The position numbers and the translations under genes were made by a program. A stretch of 36,656 nt of DNA from Pelagibacterium sp. (GTDB lineage: Bacteria > Pseudomonadota > Alphaproteobacteria > Rhizobiales > Devosiaceae): contig PBNW01000020.1 of assembly GCA_002723255.1 (NCBI GenBank), forward strand, positions 1 through 36,656, written 5' to 3'. Each line of letters begins with the position of its first letter. Positions within the stretch are counted from its first letter, which is position 1. This document shows positions 1 through 8,341 of the stretch, piece by piece. Under the pieces are notes generated by a model. The model was not told where the DNA came from and searched no databases. It was given only the letters and a program-made list of their open reading frames with translations.

Positions 1-115
1 GGGCCTGATCGGCTACGAAGGCGCGCCAGACGGAGACCTCGTCGGCATGCGCGATGCCGGGGAGTGCGATGCCGGCCAGAAGGAGGGCGCGGAAGAGAGG
101 GGGGTTCGGTTTCAC
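1..115 (-). CDS. Exported protein, N-terminal fragment; possible AztD-like zinc chaperone
   Basis: Only the first 38 codons lie in the window; the rest runs off the left edge. The start is read as GTG at 113-115 because an AAAGGA Shine-Dalgarno sits about 9 nt upstream. The peptide begins with a clear Sec signal (basic start, hydrophobic LFRALLLAGIALPGIA, cleavage near AHA-DE). The mature end reads DEVSVWRAFVADQA. A WR-x-FVAD start resembles, from memory, the beta-propeller zinc metallochaperone AztD that serves ABC zinc importers. A Zur-type operator lies directly upstream at 131-147 and znuA is the upstream neighbour on the same strand, so a periplasmic zinc role is the best inference. The AztD assignment is tentative because most of the protein is missing. 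Confidence 0.5.
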   Translation of the reverse strand, partial: MKPNPPLFRALLLAGIALPGIAHADEVSVWRAFVADQA

Positions 116-130
116 GGCAATTAATCCTTT

Positions 131-147
131 ATGTTATAACATTACAA
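131..147 (-). promoter_or_regulatory. Zur-type operator upstream of the partial zinc gene
   Basis: ATGTTATAACATTACAA reads here on the plus strand and contains the perfect 12-bp palindrome ATGTTATAACAT. It matches the two boxes at 1419-1435 and 1441-1457 at nearly every position outside the centre. It lies about 15 nt upstream of the GTG start of the leftward gene, where a bound repressor would block transcription. Assignment to Zur is inferred from the motif and from zur in the adjacent operon. Confidence 0.75.
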
Positions 148-381
148 TGCAAATGAAAGGTTTGCGATTGTGGGGTGGAATTGGGGAATAGCGGACGTCG
201 GGGTTTGGGTGCGGTACGGTTCCTCGGGGCGAGACCGAGGACGACGAAAGGGGTGACGGTCTGGGTCGTTCTGCCTTTTTGAACCATCACAATCGGGGAT
301 GGCGGCAATTTCAGGGTGGGGCGGGTGCCCGGAGGCGCCCCGCCCCTATGCCCGGCAACCGGGTCCGGCAGGCAAACCGGC

Positions 382-1395
382 TCAGTCGGCGAGGCAATCG
401 AGAAGGCTGTCAGCCATCGTGTTCATCAAGGTGAAGTACAGTTTTGGGCCGTCGGCGATGGCGGCACCCAGGGGATCGAGGGTGCCGATGCGGGCGCCGG
501 TGCCATCGGCGATGGTCTCGATGACCTGGGGGGAGAACTGGGGTTCGGCGAAAAGGCAGGCGGCGCCTTGCTGTTCGACAATTGCACGGATTTCGGTCAG
601 CCGCCCTGCCCCCGGCGCGATCTCGGGATTGACGGTGAACGAGCCCGTTGCCTCGATGTCAAAACTTTCTTCGAAGGCGTGATAGGCGTCGTGGAAGACA
701 AAGAAGGGCGTGCCGCGGGCGGGTGCGAGGCGGGCATCGATTTCGGCCTGCAGCGCATCGAGGCGGGCAGCGAGGGCCTGGCCATTGGCGTTGTAGGTTT
801 GCGCATTTTCAGGGTCGACGGCGATCAGGGCGTCGGCGATGGCGGCGACCATGAGACGGGCGTTTTGCGGGTCGAGCCAGATATGGGCATCGCCATGCTC
901 GTGAGCGTGGTCATGATCGTCTGCGTGATCGTGGTCATCCGCGTGATCGTCCTCATGAGCGTGTTCGTCGTGCTCATGGTCATGATCGTCGTGCGCTTCA
1001 TGGCCCTCATCACCATGGCCGTGGGCTTCGAAGAGGCCCCCTTCGCGCAACTCGAGGATATTCATGCCCTCGACATCCATCATCTCGATTTTCGTGGCGT
1101 TGGCCGAGATGGTTTCAAGGGGGCCGTCGAGGAAGGTTTCGAGATCCTCGCCGATCCAGAAGACCAGATCGGCGCTTTCGAGCTTGCCGGCATCGGAGGG
1201 GCGCAGGGAAAAGCCGTGCGGGCTTGCCGCGCCTTCAATGAGCAACTCGGGCGTGCCCACGCCCTCCATCACGCCTGCGACCAGCGAATGCAGCGGCTTT
1301 ATGGTGGCGACCACATTGGGCGCGGCGAGCGCGGGGGTGGCGGCGAACAGCGCAAGGGCAGCGGGTGCGAGAAGAGCAAAGGCTTTATTGGGCAT
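382..1395 (-). CDS. znuA: Zinc ABC transporter, periplasmic zinc-binding protein ZnuA
   Basis: This is the cluster A-I periplasmic receptor that hands Zn2+ to ZnuB. It has 337 residues with an N-terminal signal peptide (cleavage near ALA-AP, residue 25). The ligands expected for the family are visible: H60 in SPHGF, H171 in AHIWLDP, H235 in FHDAYHAFE, and an acidic residue near D307. Residues 125-168 form a low-complexity loop of His, Asp and Glu, typical of zinc-specific members as opposed to manganese-specific ones. It is transcribed divergently from znuCB-zur, with two Zur-type operators between the starts at 1395 and 1495. Length and domain order are normal. Confidence 0.96.
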   Translation of the reverse strand: MPNKAFALLAPAALALFAATPALAAPNVVATIKPLHSLVAGVMEGVGTPELLIEGAASPHGFSLRPSDAGKLESADLVFWIGEDLETFLDGPLETISANATKIEMMDVEGMNILELREGGLFEAHGHGDEGHEAHDDHDHEHDEHAHEDDHADDHDHADDHDHAHEHGDAHIWLDPQNARLMVAAIADALIAVDPENAQTYNANGQALAARLDALQAEIDARLAPARGTPFFVFHDAYHAFEESFDIEATGSFTVNPEIAPGAGRLTEIRAIVEQQGAACLFAEPQFSPQVIETIADGTGARIGTLDPLGAAIADGPKLYFTLMNTMADSLLDCLAD

Positions 1396-1418
1396 TGTCG
1401 GAAGGGCTCCGTGCGACT

Positions 1419-1457
1419 ATGTTATGATATTACACAACCAATGTAATGCTATAACAT
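1419..1457. promoter_or_regulatory. Twin Zur-type operators in the divergent znuA/znuC promoter region
   Basis: Two oppositely oriented copies of one box lie between the divergent genes: ATGTTATGATATTACAC at 1419-1435 on the plus strand, and ATGTTATAGCATTACAT on the minus strand of 1441-1457. Together with the copy at 131-147 they give the consensus ATGTTAT-N3-ATTACA. One box per divergent promoter suggests independent Zur repression of znuA and of znuC-znuB-zur. The boxes are seen directly; Zur binding is inferred from context. Confidence 0.85.
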
Positions 1458-1494
1458 TGCGGTTTGAGTCAATGCACATCTGGCAGGATCGGGC

Positions 1495-2331
1495 ATGAAA
1501 AATTTCAGCGCACCCGAGCGCGACGATATCGTCAGGGTTAAAGGCGTCGGGGTGAAGCGCGACGGGCGCTGGCTGGTGCGCGGGGTGGATATGGCCATCG
1601 CGCGCGGGGAAATCGTGACGCTGATCGGGCCGAACGGATCGGGCAAATCGACAACGGTCAAGACCGCTCTGGGCATCATCAAACCCGATGAGGGCAGCGT
1701 GTGGCGCGCGAAAAACCTTGCCATCGGCTATGTGCCGCAAAAAATCGCCATGGACCGCTCGCTGCCCATGACTGTGGAACGGTTGATGGGGCTGACGGGG
1801 CGGCGGACCAAAACCGAGGTCGCGGCAACGCTTGAGATGGTGGGGATTTCCCATCTGGCCCGGGCGCAGGTGCATTCGCTTTCGGGCGGGGAATTTCAGC
1901 GCGCGCTGATCGCCCGCGCGGTGATCGGGCGGCCCGACCTTCTGGTGCTCGACGAACCCGTGCAGGGGGTCGATTTTTCCGGCGAGGTGGCGCTTTACGA
2001 TCTGATCGGGCGGATCCGCGACGAGACCGGATGCGGGGTGGTTCTGATTTCGCACGATCTGCATGTGGTGATGGCGCGCACCGATACGGTGATCTGCCTC
2101 AATGGCCATGTGTGCTGCCAGGGCACGCCCGACAGCGTGGCGGCGAGCGGGGAATATGCGGCGCTGTTCGGGCCGCGGGCAGCGGAAACGCTGGCGATCT
2201 ATCGCCATGAGCACGATCATGCGCATCTGCCGGACGGGTCGGTGCGCGATGCCAAGGGACAGCTCCATTTCGACCATCACGCGCATGGGCCCCATTGCGA
2301 GCACGAGGGCGAGGGGCACAAGCATGCTTGA
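1495..2331 (+). CDS. znuC: Zinc ABC transporter ATPase ZnuC with histidine-rich tail
   Basis: This cytoplasmic ATPase powers ZnuAB zinc import. It has 278 residues: Walker A GPNGSGKS (45-52), ABC signature LSGGEFQRA (129-137), Walker B LLVLDEP (149-155) and a switch His in LISHDLH. The last 45 or so residues are rich in His (HEHDHAHL, FDHHAHGPHCEHE, HKHA) and could bind or sense zinc on the cytoplasmic side. It is the first gene of znuC-znuB-zur, reading away from the twin Zur boxes. Its last 8 bases overlap the start of znuB, which implies translational coupling. The tail is an addition to the ABC core; its function is inferred from composition only. Confidence 0.95.
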   Translation: MKNFSAPERDDIVRVKGVGVKRDGRWLVRGVDMAIARGEIVTLIGPNGSGKSTTVKTALGIIKPDEGSVWRAKNLAIGYVPQKIAMDRSLPMTVERLMGLTGRRTKTEVAATLEMVGISHLARAQVHSLSGGEFQRALIARAVIGRPDLLVLDEPVQGVDFSGEVALYDLIGRIRDETGCGVVLISHDLHVVMARTDTVICLNGHVCCQGTPDSVAASGEYAALFGPRAAETLAIYRHEHDHAHLPDGSVRDAKGQLHFDHHAHGPHCEHEGEGHKHA

Positions 2332-3124
2332 GAGTTTTTTCACCCGCGCGCTGATCGCCGGGGTGGGGCTGGCGGCGGTGACGGGGCCGTTGGGCAGTTT
2401 CATCGTCTGGCGGCGGATGGCCTATTTCGGGGATACGATGGCCCATTCGGCAATACTTGGTGTCGCTCTGGCCCTGTTCTTTTCGTTTTCGCCGGTGGTG
2501 GGGGTGTTCGCCATAGCCGTTATGGTGGCGCTGATCCTGGCGTTTTTGCAGCGCCGGGGCACGCTGTCGGCGGATTCGCTTTTGGGGCTTTTGAGCCATT
2601 CGGCGCTGGCGCTGGGACTGGTGCTGGTATCGCTGATGCCCAATGTGCGAATCGATCTGATGGGGCTGTTGTTCGGCGATATTCTTGCGGTGTCGGCGAG
2701 CGATCTTTTTGTGATCTATGGCGGCGGGATCGTCGTTCTGGGGGTTCTGGCGTGGCTGTGGCGGCCGATGCTGGCGGGGACGGTGTCAGAGGACATCGCC
2801 CAGGCCGAGGGGCTGAACCCCGAGCGCACGCGGCTGATCTTCATGGTGCTGCTGGCCGGGCTGATCGCCATATCGATGAAGATTCTGGGCGTGCTGCTGA
2901 TCACCGCCATGCTGATCATTCCCGCCACCGCCGCGCGGCGGCTGGCCAATACGCCCGAGCAGATGGCGATCTATGCCGGGCTGGGCGGGATCGCCGCCGT
3001 GCTTGCGGGCTTGTGGGCATCGCTTACTTTCGATACGCCATCGGGACCCTCGATCGTGGTTGCGGCGCTTTGCGTTTTTGCTATTACCTCCATCGTTCCG
3101 CTGGGCAACAAGGGAGCCGCCTGA
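2324..3124 (+). CDS. znuB: Zinc ABC transporter permease ZnuB
   Basis: This is the integral membrane subunit of the zinc importer (ABC-3 family), 266 residues from the ATG at 2324. That start overlaps the end of znuC by 8 bases and begins MLESFFTRALIAG, the expected N-terminus; longer upstream reading in this frame lies inside znuC. Hydrophobic helices run through the whole chain. The family landmark WRRMAYFGDTMAHSAILG is present near residues 28-45, as is a C-terminal stretch containing GVLLITAMLIIPATAAR. It would form the channel with ZnuC and receive Zn2+ from ZnuA. zur follows after 3 nt. Confidence 0.95.
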   Translation: MLESFFTRALIAGVGLAAVTGPLGSFIVWRRMAYFGDTMAHSAILGVALALFFSFSPVVGVFAIAVMVALILAFLQRRGTLSADSLLGLLSHSALALGLVLVSLMPNVRIDLMGLLFGDILAVSASDLFVIYGGGIVVLGVLAWLWRPMLAGTVSEDIAQAEGLNPERTRLIFMVLLAGLIAISMKILGVLLITAMLIIPATAARRLANTPEQMAIYAGLGGIAAVLAGLWASLTFDTPSGPSIVVAALCVFAITSIVPLGNKGAA

Positions 3125-3127
3125 GAC

Positions 3128-3526
3128 ATGAGTGCGCATTCCGATCTCACCCGCAACCAGTCGCTGGTGCTCGACCGGCTGGAAAAGGCCGAATCGCCGA
3201 TGAGCGCTTATGCGATCCTCGACCAGTTGCGCGATGACGGCTTGCGGGCGCCGCTGCAGGTCTATCGGGCGCTCGAAAAACTGCTCGACATGGGACTGGC
3301 GCACCGGCTGGAATCGATGAACGCGTTCGTTGCCTGCGCACAGCCCCATTGCCATGATTCCGGGTTGATCGCCTTTGCGATCTGCGAGAAATGCGGGCAG
3401 GTGAGCGAGTTTTCCGACGATGTGGTGCGCGAAAGACTGAACGGCTGGGCGGACCGGGAGGGGTTCGTGGTCAAGCGCACGACGATGGAGATACGGGGCG
3501 AGTGCCGGGTGTGTGCGGCAGCGTGA
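3128..3526 (+). CDS. zur: Zinc uptake regulator Zur (Fur family)
   Basis: This is a 132-residue Fur-family repressor. The N-terminal half is a winged helix with the recognition region SAYAILDQLRDDGL...QVYRALEKL. The C-terminal half carries two CxxC pairs (C86-x2-C89 and C126-x2-C129), which make the structural zinc site typical of Fur/Zur, and an HCHD segment near residues 74-77 that could contribute to the regulatory site. It is the last gene of znuC-znuB-zur, so Zur would repress its own operon through the box at 1441-1457. Position in a znu operon favours Zur over Fur or Mur. The sequence ends ECRVCAAA and appears complete. Confidence 0.93.
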   Translation: MSAHSDLTRNQSLVLDRLEKAESPMSAYAILDQLRDDGLRAPLQVYRALEKLLDMGLAHRLESMNAFVACAQPHCHDSGLIAFAICEKCGQVSEFSDDVVRERLNGWADREGFVVKRTTMEIRGECRVCAAA

Positions 3527-3543
3527 GAGGTTGGGCTGGAAGG

Positions 3544-3602
3544 CCCCCTCACCCGACGCTTCACGTCGACCTCCCCCAAGGGAGAGGTGAAAGAGGGCTC
3601 TG
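3544..3602. repeat. GC-rich palindromic intergenic repeat
   Basis: Downstream of zur lies a segment with two nested palindromes: a hairpin around CGACGCTTCACGTCG, then CTCCCCCAAGGGAGAGG. Its wording (CCCCTCACCCGACGC...AAGGGAGAGGTG) matches, from memory, short palindromic elements scattered between genes in many Rhizobiales genomes. It may also act as the 3' end of the znu operon transcript, but there is no T-tract. Confidence 0.6.
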
Positions 3603-3610
3603 GATTTTCC

Positions 3611-3880
3611 CTATGCGATCCCAACGAGGATTGAGCGGATCATGGCGGCCAAGCCCAAGATAAACAGTAGCGCCATGACGACGAAAACACCCAGCGTGAG
3701 CGCATACATGCCCCCGCTAGCTTTGCGGTCATAAAAGCCGCTGCGGCCTTCTATCACGCCCGTGCGCAGGGCACGGACGATGATCGGCAACAGCCAGGCC
3801 AATCCCCATACAAGAGCGGCGACAATCGCCAGCGATGCAACAACCTGACCGTTCAAACCGCCCCCCGAAACATTTGGCAT
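3611..3880 (-). CDS. Small two-helix membrane protein of unknown function
   Basis: This is an 89-residue protein I do not recognise. Two hydrophobic segments are visible: about residues 13-36 (VASLAIVAALVWGLAWLLPI) and 59-80 (ALTLGVFVVMALLFILGLAAM). They are separated by a hydrophilic loop with Arg, Lys and Asp (RTGVIEGRSGFYDRKASGG). The short C-terminus is RSILVGIA. The loop's FYDRKASGG is a good candidate for a family signature to search. It stands alone between the zur-side repeat and the SIMPL gene and converges with zur. The reading frame is well filled and has no better competitor, so it is probably real. Confidence 0.65.
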   Translation of the reverse strand: MPNVSGGGLNGQVVASLAIVAALVWGLAWLLPIIVRALRTGVIEGRSGFYDRKASGGMYALTLGVFVVMALLFILGLAAMIRSILVGIA

Positions 3881-3956
3881 TTATGGGCATGACATCAGCA
3901 TCTGCGGCCAAGATCAAGCAATAGCGGCCCGGTCTTTACCCAAATCGAACTGGCCA

Positions 3957-4682
3957 TCACTCCAAGAAATAGGTGATGGTGGTGACCACCCTCACCTTCT
4001 TGTCCATCTGTTTCTCGCTGCGCTGATCGGGGATTTCGACGGCGGCGAGGATTTCGAATACGCCCTGATTGGCGGTCTGGATGGTGCCGACCTGCGCGCC
4101 TGCATCATCGGCAAATTGCTGGGCGGCTTCGCGGGCGCGTTGGGTGGCTTCGGCGAGCATGTCGGTCTTGAGGTCGGTCAGCGCGGTAAAGACGTAGGAC
4201 GGGCCGGCATTGTAGGCGTCTGACGAAAACACCACGCCGGCGCGCAAAAGGTCGCCGATGTCGCGCGAGGCGGCGGCGATAGCCTCGACATCGCCCGAGG
4301 TCACCATGAATTCCTCGGTCAGGACGAAGCGGGCCGTGTCGGGGGTGTTGGATGCGTTGTAGCCGGCAAGGCGATCCTCGACGAGGATGTTGTTGACCTG
4401 CATCGAGCCTTCGGGGAACCCGGCGCCGGTGAGGAAGTCGCGCACCGCAGCGTCGGAGGTTTCGAGTTGGGCGCGGGCATCTTCAAGGGTCGGGCCGGTG
4501 GCGACGAACTTGATCGGCCAATAGGCGAGATCGGCGGTAACGTTGCGCTCGGAGAGGCCCTTGACGGTGACTGTGCGGATCGGCTGTCGGGATTCGATGA
4601 GCGCCTGTCCGCCGAGCCAGCCGGCGAGAGCCAGGCCAACGGCGATCAAAAGCGCGGCAACGATGCGGGAGAGAGATTGCAT
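3957..4682 (-). CDS. SIMPL domain (DUF541) exported protein
   Basis: This 241-residue protein begins with a signal peptide or anchor (LSRIVAALLIAVGLALAGWLGG), so it should act in the periplasm or at the outer face of the inner membrane. The rest fits the SIMPL/DUF541 fold (family knowledge): IRTVTVKGLSERNVTADLAYW at the start, an Ala-rich helix with REAAQQFADDAG near residues 186-198, and a final strand KKVRVVTTITYFLE. No catalytic residues are known for the family; members such as E. coli YggE are linked to oxidative stress. It lies downstream of the peptide ABC operon on the same strand but behind a predicted terminator, so it is likely expressed separately. Confidence 0.82.
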   Translation of the reverse strand: MQSLSRIVAALLIAVGLALAGWLGGQALIESRQPIRTVTVKGLSERNVTADLAYWPIKFVATGPTLEDARAQLETSDAAVRDFLTGAGFPEGSMQVNNILVEDRLAGYNASNTPDTARFVLTEEFMVTSGDVEAIAAASRDIGDLLRAGVVFSSDAYNAGPSYVFTALTDLKTDMLAEATQRAREAAQQFADDAGAQVGTIQTANQGVFEILAAVEIPDQRSEKQMDKKVRVVTTITYFLE

Positions 4683-4695
4683 GACGGGTCCCCAA

Positions 4696-4734
4696 CGAAA
4701 AACGCCCCCCGGCGCAAGGACCGATGGGGCGCTT
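4696..4734 (-). terminator. Predicted intrinsic terminator after the peptide ABC operon
   Basis: On the minus strand GCGCCCC pairs with GGGGCGT across a GC-rich loop, followed by a short T run (TTTTT at 4698-4702). It begins about 26 nt after the stop of the ATPase gene and lies just before the SIMPL start, separating the two transcripts. Confidence 0.55.
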
Positions 4735-4760
4735 CAATTGTGACCGGTTTTGGGCGGGTG

Positions 4761-6419
4761 TCAGGCCACCTTGGAAATGTCCGGGACCGCGTCGAGCAGC
4801 ATGCGGGTGTAGTCGGCCTGGGGGGACCCGAAGATTTGTTCGACGGGGCCGGTTTCGACGAGATTGCCGTTGTGGAGGACGCCGACTTCATCGGCCATCT
4901 GGCGCACGACGGCGAGGTTGTGGCTGATGAGCAGATAGGTGAGGCCGAACTCTTCCTGCAGCCGGCTCATCAACTCGAGCACCTGGGCCTGAACGGAGAC
5001 GTCGAGCGCGGAGGTGGGTTCATCGCAGATGATGAATTCGGGTTGGCTGGAAAGCGCGCGGGCAATGGCTATGCGCTGGCGCTGGCCGCCGGAGAACTCG
5101 TGGGGGTATTTGCGCATGGAGACCGGGTCGAGCCGCACGCGTTCGAGCAGGTCGGCGACGCGCTCGGCGATTTCACCGGGTTTGCGAGCGATGCCCAGCG
5201 CCCGCATGGGCTCGGCGATGATTTCGCCCACCCGCCAGCGCGGATTGAGGCTGGCATAGGGATCCTGAAAGATCATCTGGATTTTCGAGCGGCGCTTTTT
5301 TTCGGCGCCCTTGGACCAGATGTCGGTGCCTTCGAGGCTTACGGTGCCCGATGTGGGCGGCAGAAGACCGACCATCATGCGGGCGCAGGTGGATTTTCCC
5401 GATCCCGATTCCCCGACCAGCCCATAGGTCTGGCCGCGCTGGATGGAAAAGGACACGCCATTGACCGCTTGGACGATCTTGCGGTTGCGGCCGGTGATCC
5501 GCGACAGGAACGAGCCGGAAAGGTCGAACTGCTTGGTGAGATTGTCGACGACGACGAGGGGTTCGTCGGTCTTTTCCGAGGCAAAGCTGTGGCCCTTGGC
5601 GACGGCCGCCGCATAGCGCGGGTTCTGGGCGGTGATCGAGGGAATGGCTTCGATCAGCTTGATCGTATAGTCCATTTTGGGGCGGTTGATGATGTCGCCC
5701 ACCGAGCCGGTTTCGACGATTTCGCCCTTGTTCATGACGATCATGCGATCGGCGGCTTCGGCGATGACGCCCATATCGTGGGTGATGAGCATGACGGCAA
5801 CGCCGCGCTCGGCGCACAGGCGTTTTAAGACCTTGATGATCTGGGCCTGGACCGAAACGTCGAGCGCCGAGGTGGGCTCGTCGGCAATGACCAGTTCAGG
5901 CTCGGCGGCCAGCGCAAGCGAGATCACCACGCGCTGGCGCATGCCGCCCGAGAATTGGTGCGGGTAGGAATCGATGCGGTTTTGCGGATCGGGGATGCCG
6001 GCATCGGCCAGCAGCGCGATGGCGCGGGCGCGGGCCTCATCCTGGCTGAGCGGGAGATGGCGGCGGATGGTTTCGATCAGCTGCTCGCCCACAGTAAAGA
6101 GCGGGTTCAATGAGGTCAGCGGATCCTGCATGACCATGCCGATGCGGCGGCCGCGGATCTTGCGCAGGCTTTCCTCGTCGAGCCCGTCGATGCGGTCACC
6201 GCTGAGCGTAATCGATGTCGAGGAAATTTCGCCCGGCGGATCGATCAGGCCCATGATGGCGGTGCCGGTCATGGATTTGCCGGCGCCCGATTCCCCCACA
6301 ACGCCGAGCACTTCGCCGGGCATGATGTCGAACGAGATGGATTTGACGGCGGTGAAATCGCCGCGCCGCAGATGGAAGACGACGGAAAGGTCTTTGACGG
6401 AAAGAACAGGTTGGCTCAT
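4761..6419 (-). CDS. Peptide-type ABC transporter ATPase, fused double (DppD-DppF-like)
   Basis: This 552-residue protein holds two ATPase domains in one chain. Domain 1 has Walker A GESGAGKS (42-49), signature FSGGMRQR (156-163) and Walker [13 protein letters not shown]. Domain 2 has Walker A GESGSGKS (336-343), signature FSGGQRQR (442-449) and Walker [13 protein letters not shown]. Each is followed by the family's C-terminal extension. Such fusions of the D and F subunits are common in alphaproteobacterial dipeptide/oligopeptide/nickel importers. The start codon overlaps the stop of the upstream permease gene by one base (TGATG), so the subunits are translationally coupled. Substrate is unknown; the class imports peptides but also opines, glutathione or sugars. 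Confidence 0.92.
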   Translation of the reverse strand: MSQPVLSVKDLSVVFHLRRGDFTAVKSISFDIMPGEVLGVVGESGAGKSMTGTAIMGLIDPPGEISSTSITLSGDRIDGLDEESLRKIRGRRIGMVMQDPLTSLNPLFTVGEQLIETIRRHLPLSQDEARARAIALLADAGIPDPQNRIDSYPHQFSGGMRQRVVISLALAAEPELVIADEPTSALDVSVQAQIIKVLKRLCAERGVAVMLITHDMGVIAEAADRMIVMNKGEIVETGSVGDIINRPKMDYTIKLIEAIPSITAQNPRYAAAVAKGHSFASEKTDEPLVVVDNLTKQFDLSGSFLSRITGRNRKIVQAVNGVSFSIQRGQTYGLVGESGSGKSTCARMMVGLLPPTSGTVSLEGTDIWSKGAEKKRRSKIQMIFQDPYASLNPRWRVGEIIAEPMRALGIARKPGEIAERVADLLERVRLDPVSMRKYPHEFSGGQRQRIAIARALSSQPEFIICDEPTSALDVSVQAQVLELMSRLQEEFGLTYLLISHNLAVVRQMADEVGVLHNGNLVETGPVEQIFGSPQADYTRMLLDAVPDISKVA

Positions 6420-7357
6420 CAGCGCAGCCTTGGATTGAGGGCGTCACGCAGCCAGTCACCCAAAAGGTTGACCGACAGGGCGAGGAGCACGAGCGTGATG
6501 GCAGGGAAAAACAGGATCCACCATTCGCCCGAAAACAGGAACTGCTGCCCGATGCGGATCAGGGTGCCCAGCGAGGGCTGGGTGGGTGGAACGCCGACGC
6601 CGAGGAAAGAGAGCGTTGCTTCGGCGATGATGGCCAGGGCCAGCCCGATGGTGCCGATGACCAGAACCGGGCCGAGCACATTTGGCAGGATGTGACGGAT
6701 GAGGATGAAGACCGGCTTGACCCCGATGATGCGGGAAGCCGAAACATAATCCTTTTGCCGCTCGACCATTGTCGAGCCGCGCACCGTTCTGGCGAACTGG
6801 GCCCAGTCGGACAGCCCGATGGAAAAGATCAAAACGAAGATCGCCATGGATTCGCGCTGGTTGGGGGGAATGATGCCGCGGGCGATGCCGAAGATCAAAA
6901 GGGCGATCAGGATCGAGGGAAAGGAAAGCTGGACGTCGGCGATGCGCATGATGATGGTGTCGGTCAGCCCGCCGCGATAGCCGGCGATCAGCCCCAGAGT
7001 GACGCCGAGCAGCATGGCGAACAGGATGGCCGACAGGCCCACCATGAGCGAAACGCGCGAGCCGTAGAGAATTGCCGAGAACACGTCGCGCCCCTGATGG
7101 TCCGATCCGAGCAGGAAATAGCTGCCCGAAAAACTCTCGCTCATGGGCGGGGTGAACCCGTTCATGAGATTGAGCGTGCGCGGATTGAAGGGGTCGTAGG
7201 GCGCGATAAAGGGCGCAAAGATTGCCGCAAGGATCAGAACGGCGGCAACGATCGAGGAGACGACGGCCACCGGCGAGGTGCGGTAGGAATAGAAAATGTC
7301 GGAATCGACGATGCGGGCGAGGCGGCTCTTGGGGGCGGTCGGGGTGATGTCGTTCAT
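6419..7357 (-). CDS. Peptide-type ABC transporter permease, DppC-like
   Basis: This is a 312-residue inner-membrane permease. After a cytoplasmic N-terminus (KSRLARIVDSDIFYSYRTSP) comes the first membrane helix and then the periplasmic segment FAPFIAPYDPFNPRTLNLM, the hallmark of the N-terminal OppC region. The later segment FLLGSDHQGRDVFSAILYGSRVSL is the classic DppC/OppC motif, and the EAA-type loop lies near YVSASRIIGVKPVFILIRHILP. It pairs with the DppB-like protein encoded 3 nt upstream and overlaps the downstream ATPase gene by one base. Complete in length. Confidence 0.94.
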   Translation of the reverse strand: MNDITPTAPKSRLARIVDSDIFYSYRTSPVAVVSSIVAAVLILAAIFAPFIAPYDPFNPRTLNLMNGFTPPMSESFSGSYFLLGSDHQGRDVFSAILYGSRVSLMVGLSAILFAMLLGVTLGLIAGYRGGLTDTIIMRIADVQLSFPSILIALLIFGIARGIIPPNQRESMAIFVLIFSIGLSDWAQFARTVRGSTMVERQKDYVSASRIIGVKPVFILIRHILPNVLGPVLVIGTIGLALAIIAEATLSFLGVGVPPTQPSLGTLIRIGQQFLFSGEWWILFFPAITLVLLALSVNLLGDWLRDALNPRLR

Positions 7358-7360
7358 GGC

Positions 7361-8341
7361 TCAGTGCCCCTTTGCCGCGCCGATCCGCAGGCGCGGATCC
7401 ACGACGTAATAGAGTATGTCGACGATGAGATTGACGATCACGAACACGAAGCCGACAAAGATCAGATAAGCGGCCATGACCGGCACATCGACGACGGCGA
7501 CCGACGAGAGAAACAGCGAGCCGATGCCGGGCCACTGGAACACCGTTTCGGTGATCAGCGCCCCGGTGATGATCGAGCCCAGTTGCAGGCCGGCGATGGT
7601 GATGACCGGAACCATGGTGTTCTTGAGCGCGTGCGAAAAATTGATGGCGCGCTTTGAAAGGCCCCGGGCGCGGGCGAACTTTATATAATCCTGGCGCAGC
7701 ACTTCGAGCATTTCGGCGCGCACCAGACGCATGATGAGCGTCATCTGGAACAAAGAGAGGGTGATGGCGGGCAAGATGATCGAGCGCAGGCCGGTTTCGG
7801 TGAAAAAGCCCGTGGTCCACCAGCCCAGATCGAGGACCTGGCCGCGCCCGAAACTGGGCAACCATTGCAGCTCGACCGCGAAGATGTAGATCAACCCGAT
7901 GCCGATCAGGAAGGTCGGCAACGACACCCCGATCAGCGAAAACGCCATGATGGCGGCAGCGGCGGGGTTCTTGCGGTTAAGGGCGGTAAAGACGCCGGCC
8001 AGAATGCCAAAGACCAGGGCGATGGCGGCCGAGGTGAGCGCCAGTTCGATGGTGGCGGGCAGGCGCGACATGACGAGTTCGGCAACCGGGGTCTGCAGGC
8101 GGTAGGAAATGCCGAAATTGCCCTGCAGGGCGTTGACGATGAAGCGGAAGAACTGCTCGTAGAACGGATCGTTGAGCCCCAGGCGCTCACGCAGGAGCTC
8201 CTGATCGGCAATCGAGGCTTCCTGGGAGACCATGGAGGCAACGGGATCGCCGACATAGCGGAACATGACGAATGCGATCAGCGCGACAGCGAGCATCACG
8301 AGTATCGATTGCCCGAGCCGTTTTAAGATGAAGGCCAGCAT
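7361..8341 (-). CDS. Peptide-type ABC transporter permease, DppB-like
   Basis: This 326-residue permease starts MLAFILKRLGQSILVMLAV, a standard DppB/OppB opening, followed by the periplasmic domain with GDPVASMVS and LRERLGLNDPFYEQF. The EAA loop region is present (YIKFARARGLSKRAINFSHALKN) and the C-terminus reads VDILYYVVDPRLRIG, also typical. It is the first membrane gene of the operon, placed 176 nt after the binding-protein gene with a strong terminator-like hairpin between them, and its stop is 3 nt from the DppC-like start. Confidence 0.94.
   Translation of the reverse strand: MLAFILKRLGQSILVMLAVALIAFVMFRYVGDPVASMVSQEASIADQELLRERLGLNDPFYEQFFRFIVNALQGNFGISYRLQTPVAELVMSRLPATIELALTSAAIALVFGILAGVFTALNRKNPAAAAIMAFSLIGVSLPTFLIGIGLIYIFAVELQWLPSFGRGQVLDLGWWTTGFFTETGLRSIILPAITLSLFQMTLIMRLVRAEMLEVLRQDYIKFARARGLSKRAINFSHALKNTMVPVITIAGLQLGSIITGALITETVFQWPGIGSLFLSSVAVVDVPVMAAYLIFVGFVFVIVNLIVDILYYVVDPRLRIGAAKGH

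Noticed and set aside
318-346. GGGGCGGG/CCCGCCCC hairpin downstream of znuA
   Set aside because: The stem is good but no T-tract follows on the minus strand; not strong enough to call a terminator.
890-1010. Short tandem-like repeats (GTGATCGTGGTCAT and similar)
   Set aside because: They are the codons of the His/Asp-rich loop of ZnuA, not a separate repeat or CRISPR array.
316-1446. Long plus-strand open frame across znuA
   Set aside because: It is antisense to a clear znuA with signal peptide and metal ligands; long antisense frames are expected in GC-rich DNA with third-position bias.
4467-5828. 453-codon plus-strand frame opposite the fused ATPase
   Set aside because: It is a shadow of the ATPase gene, has no family features, and crosses the end of one gene and a terminator.
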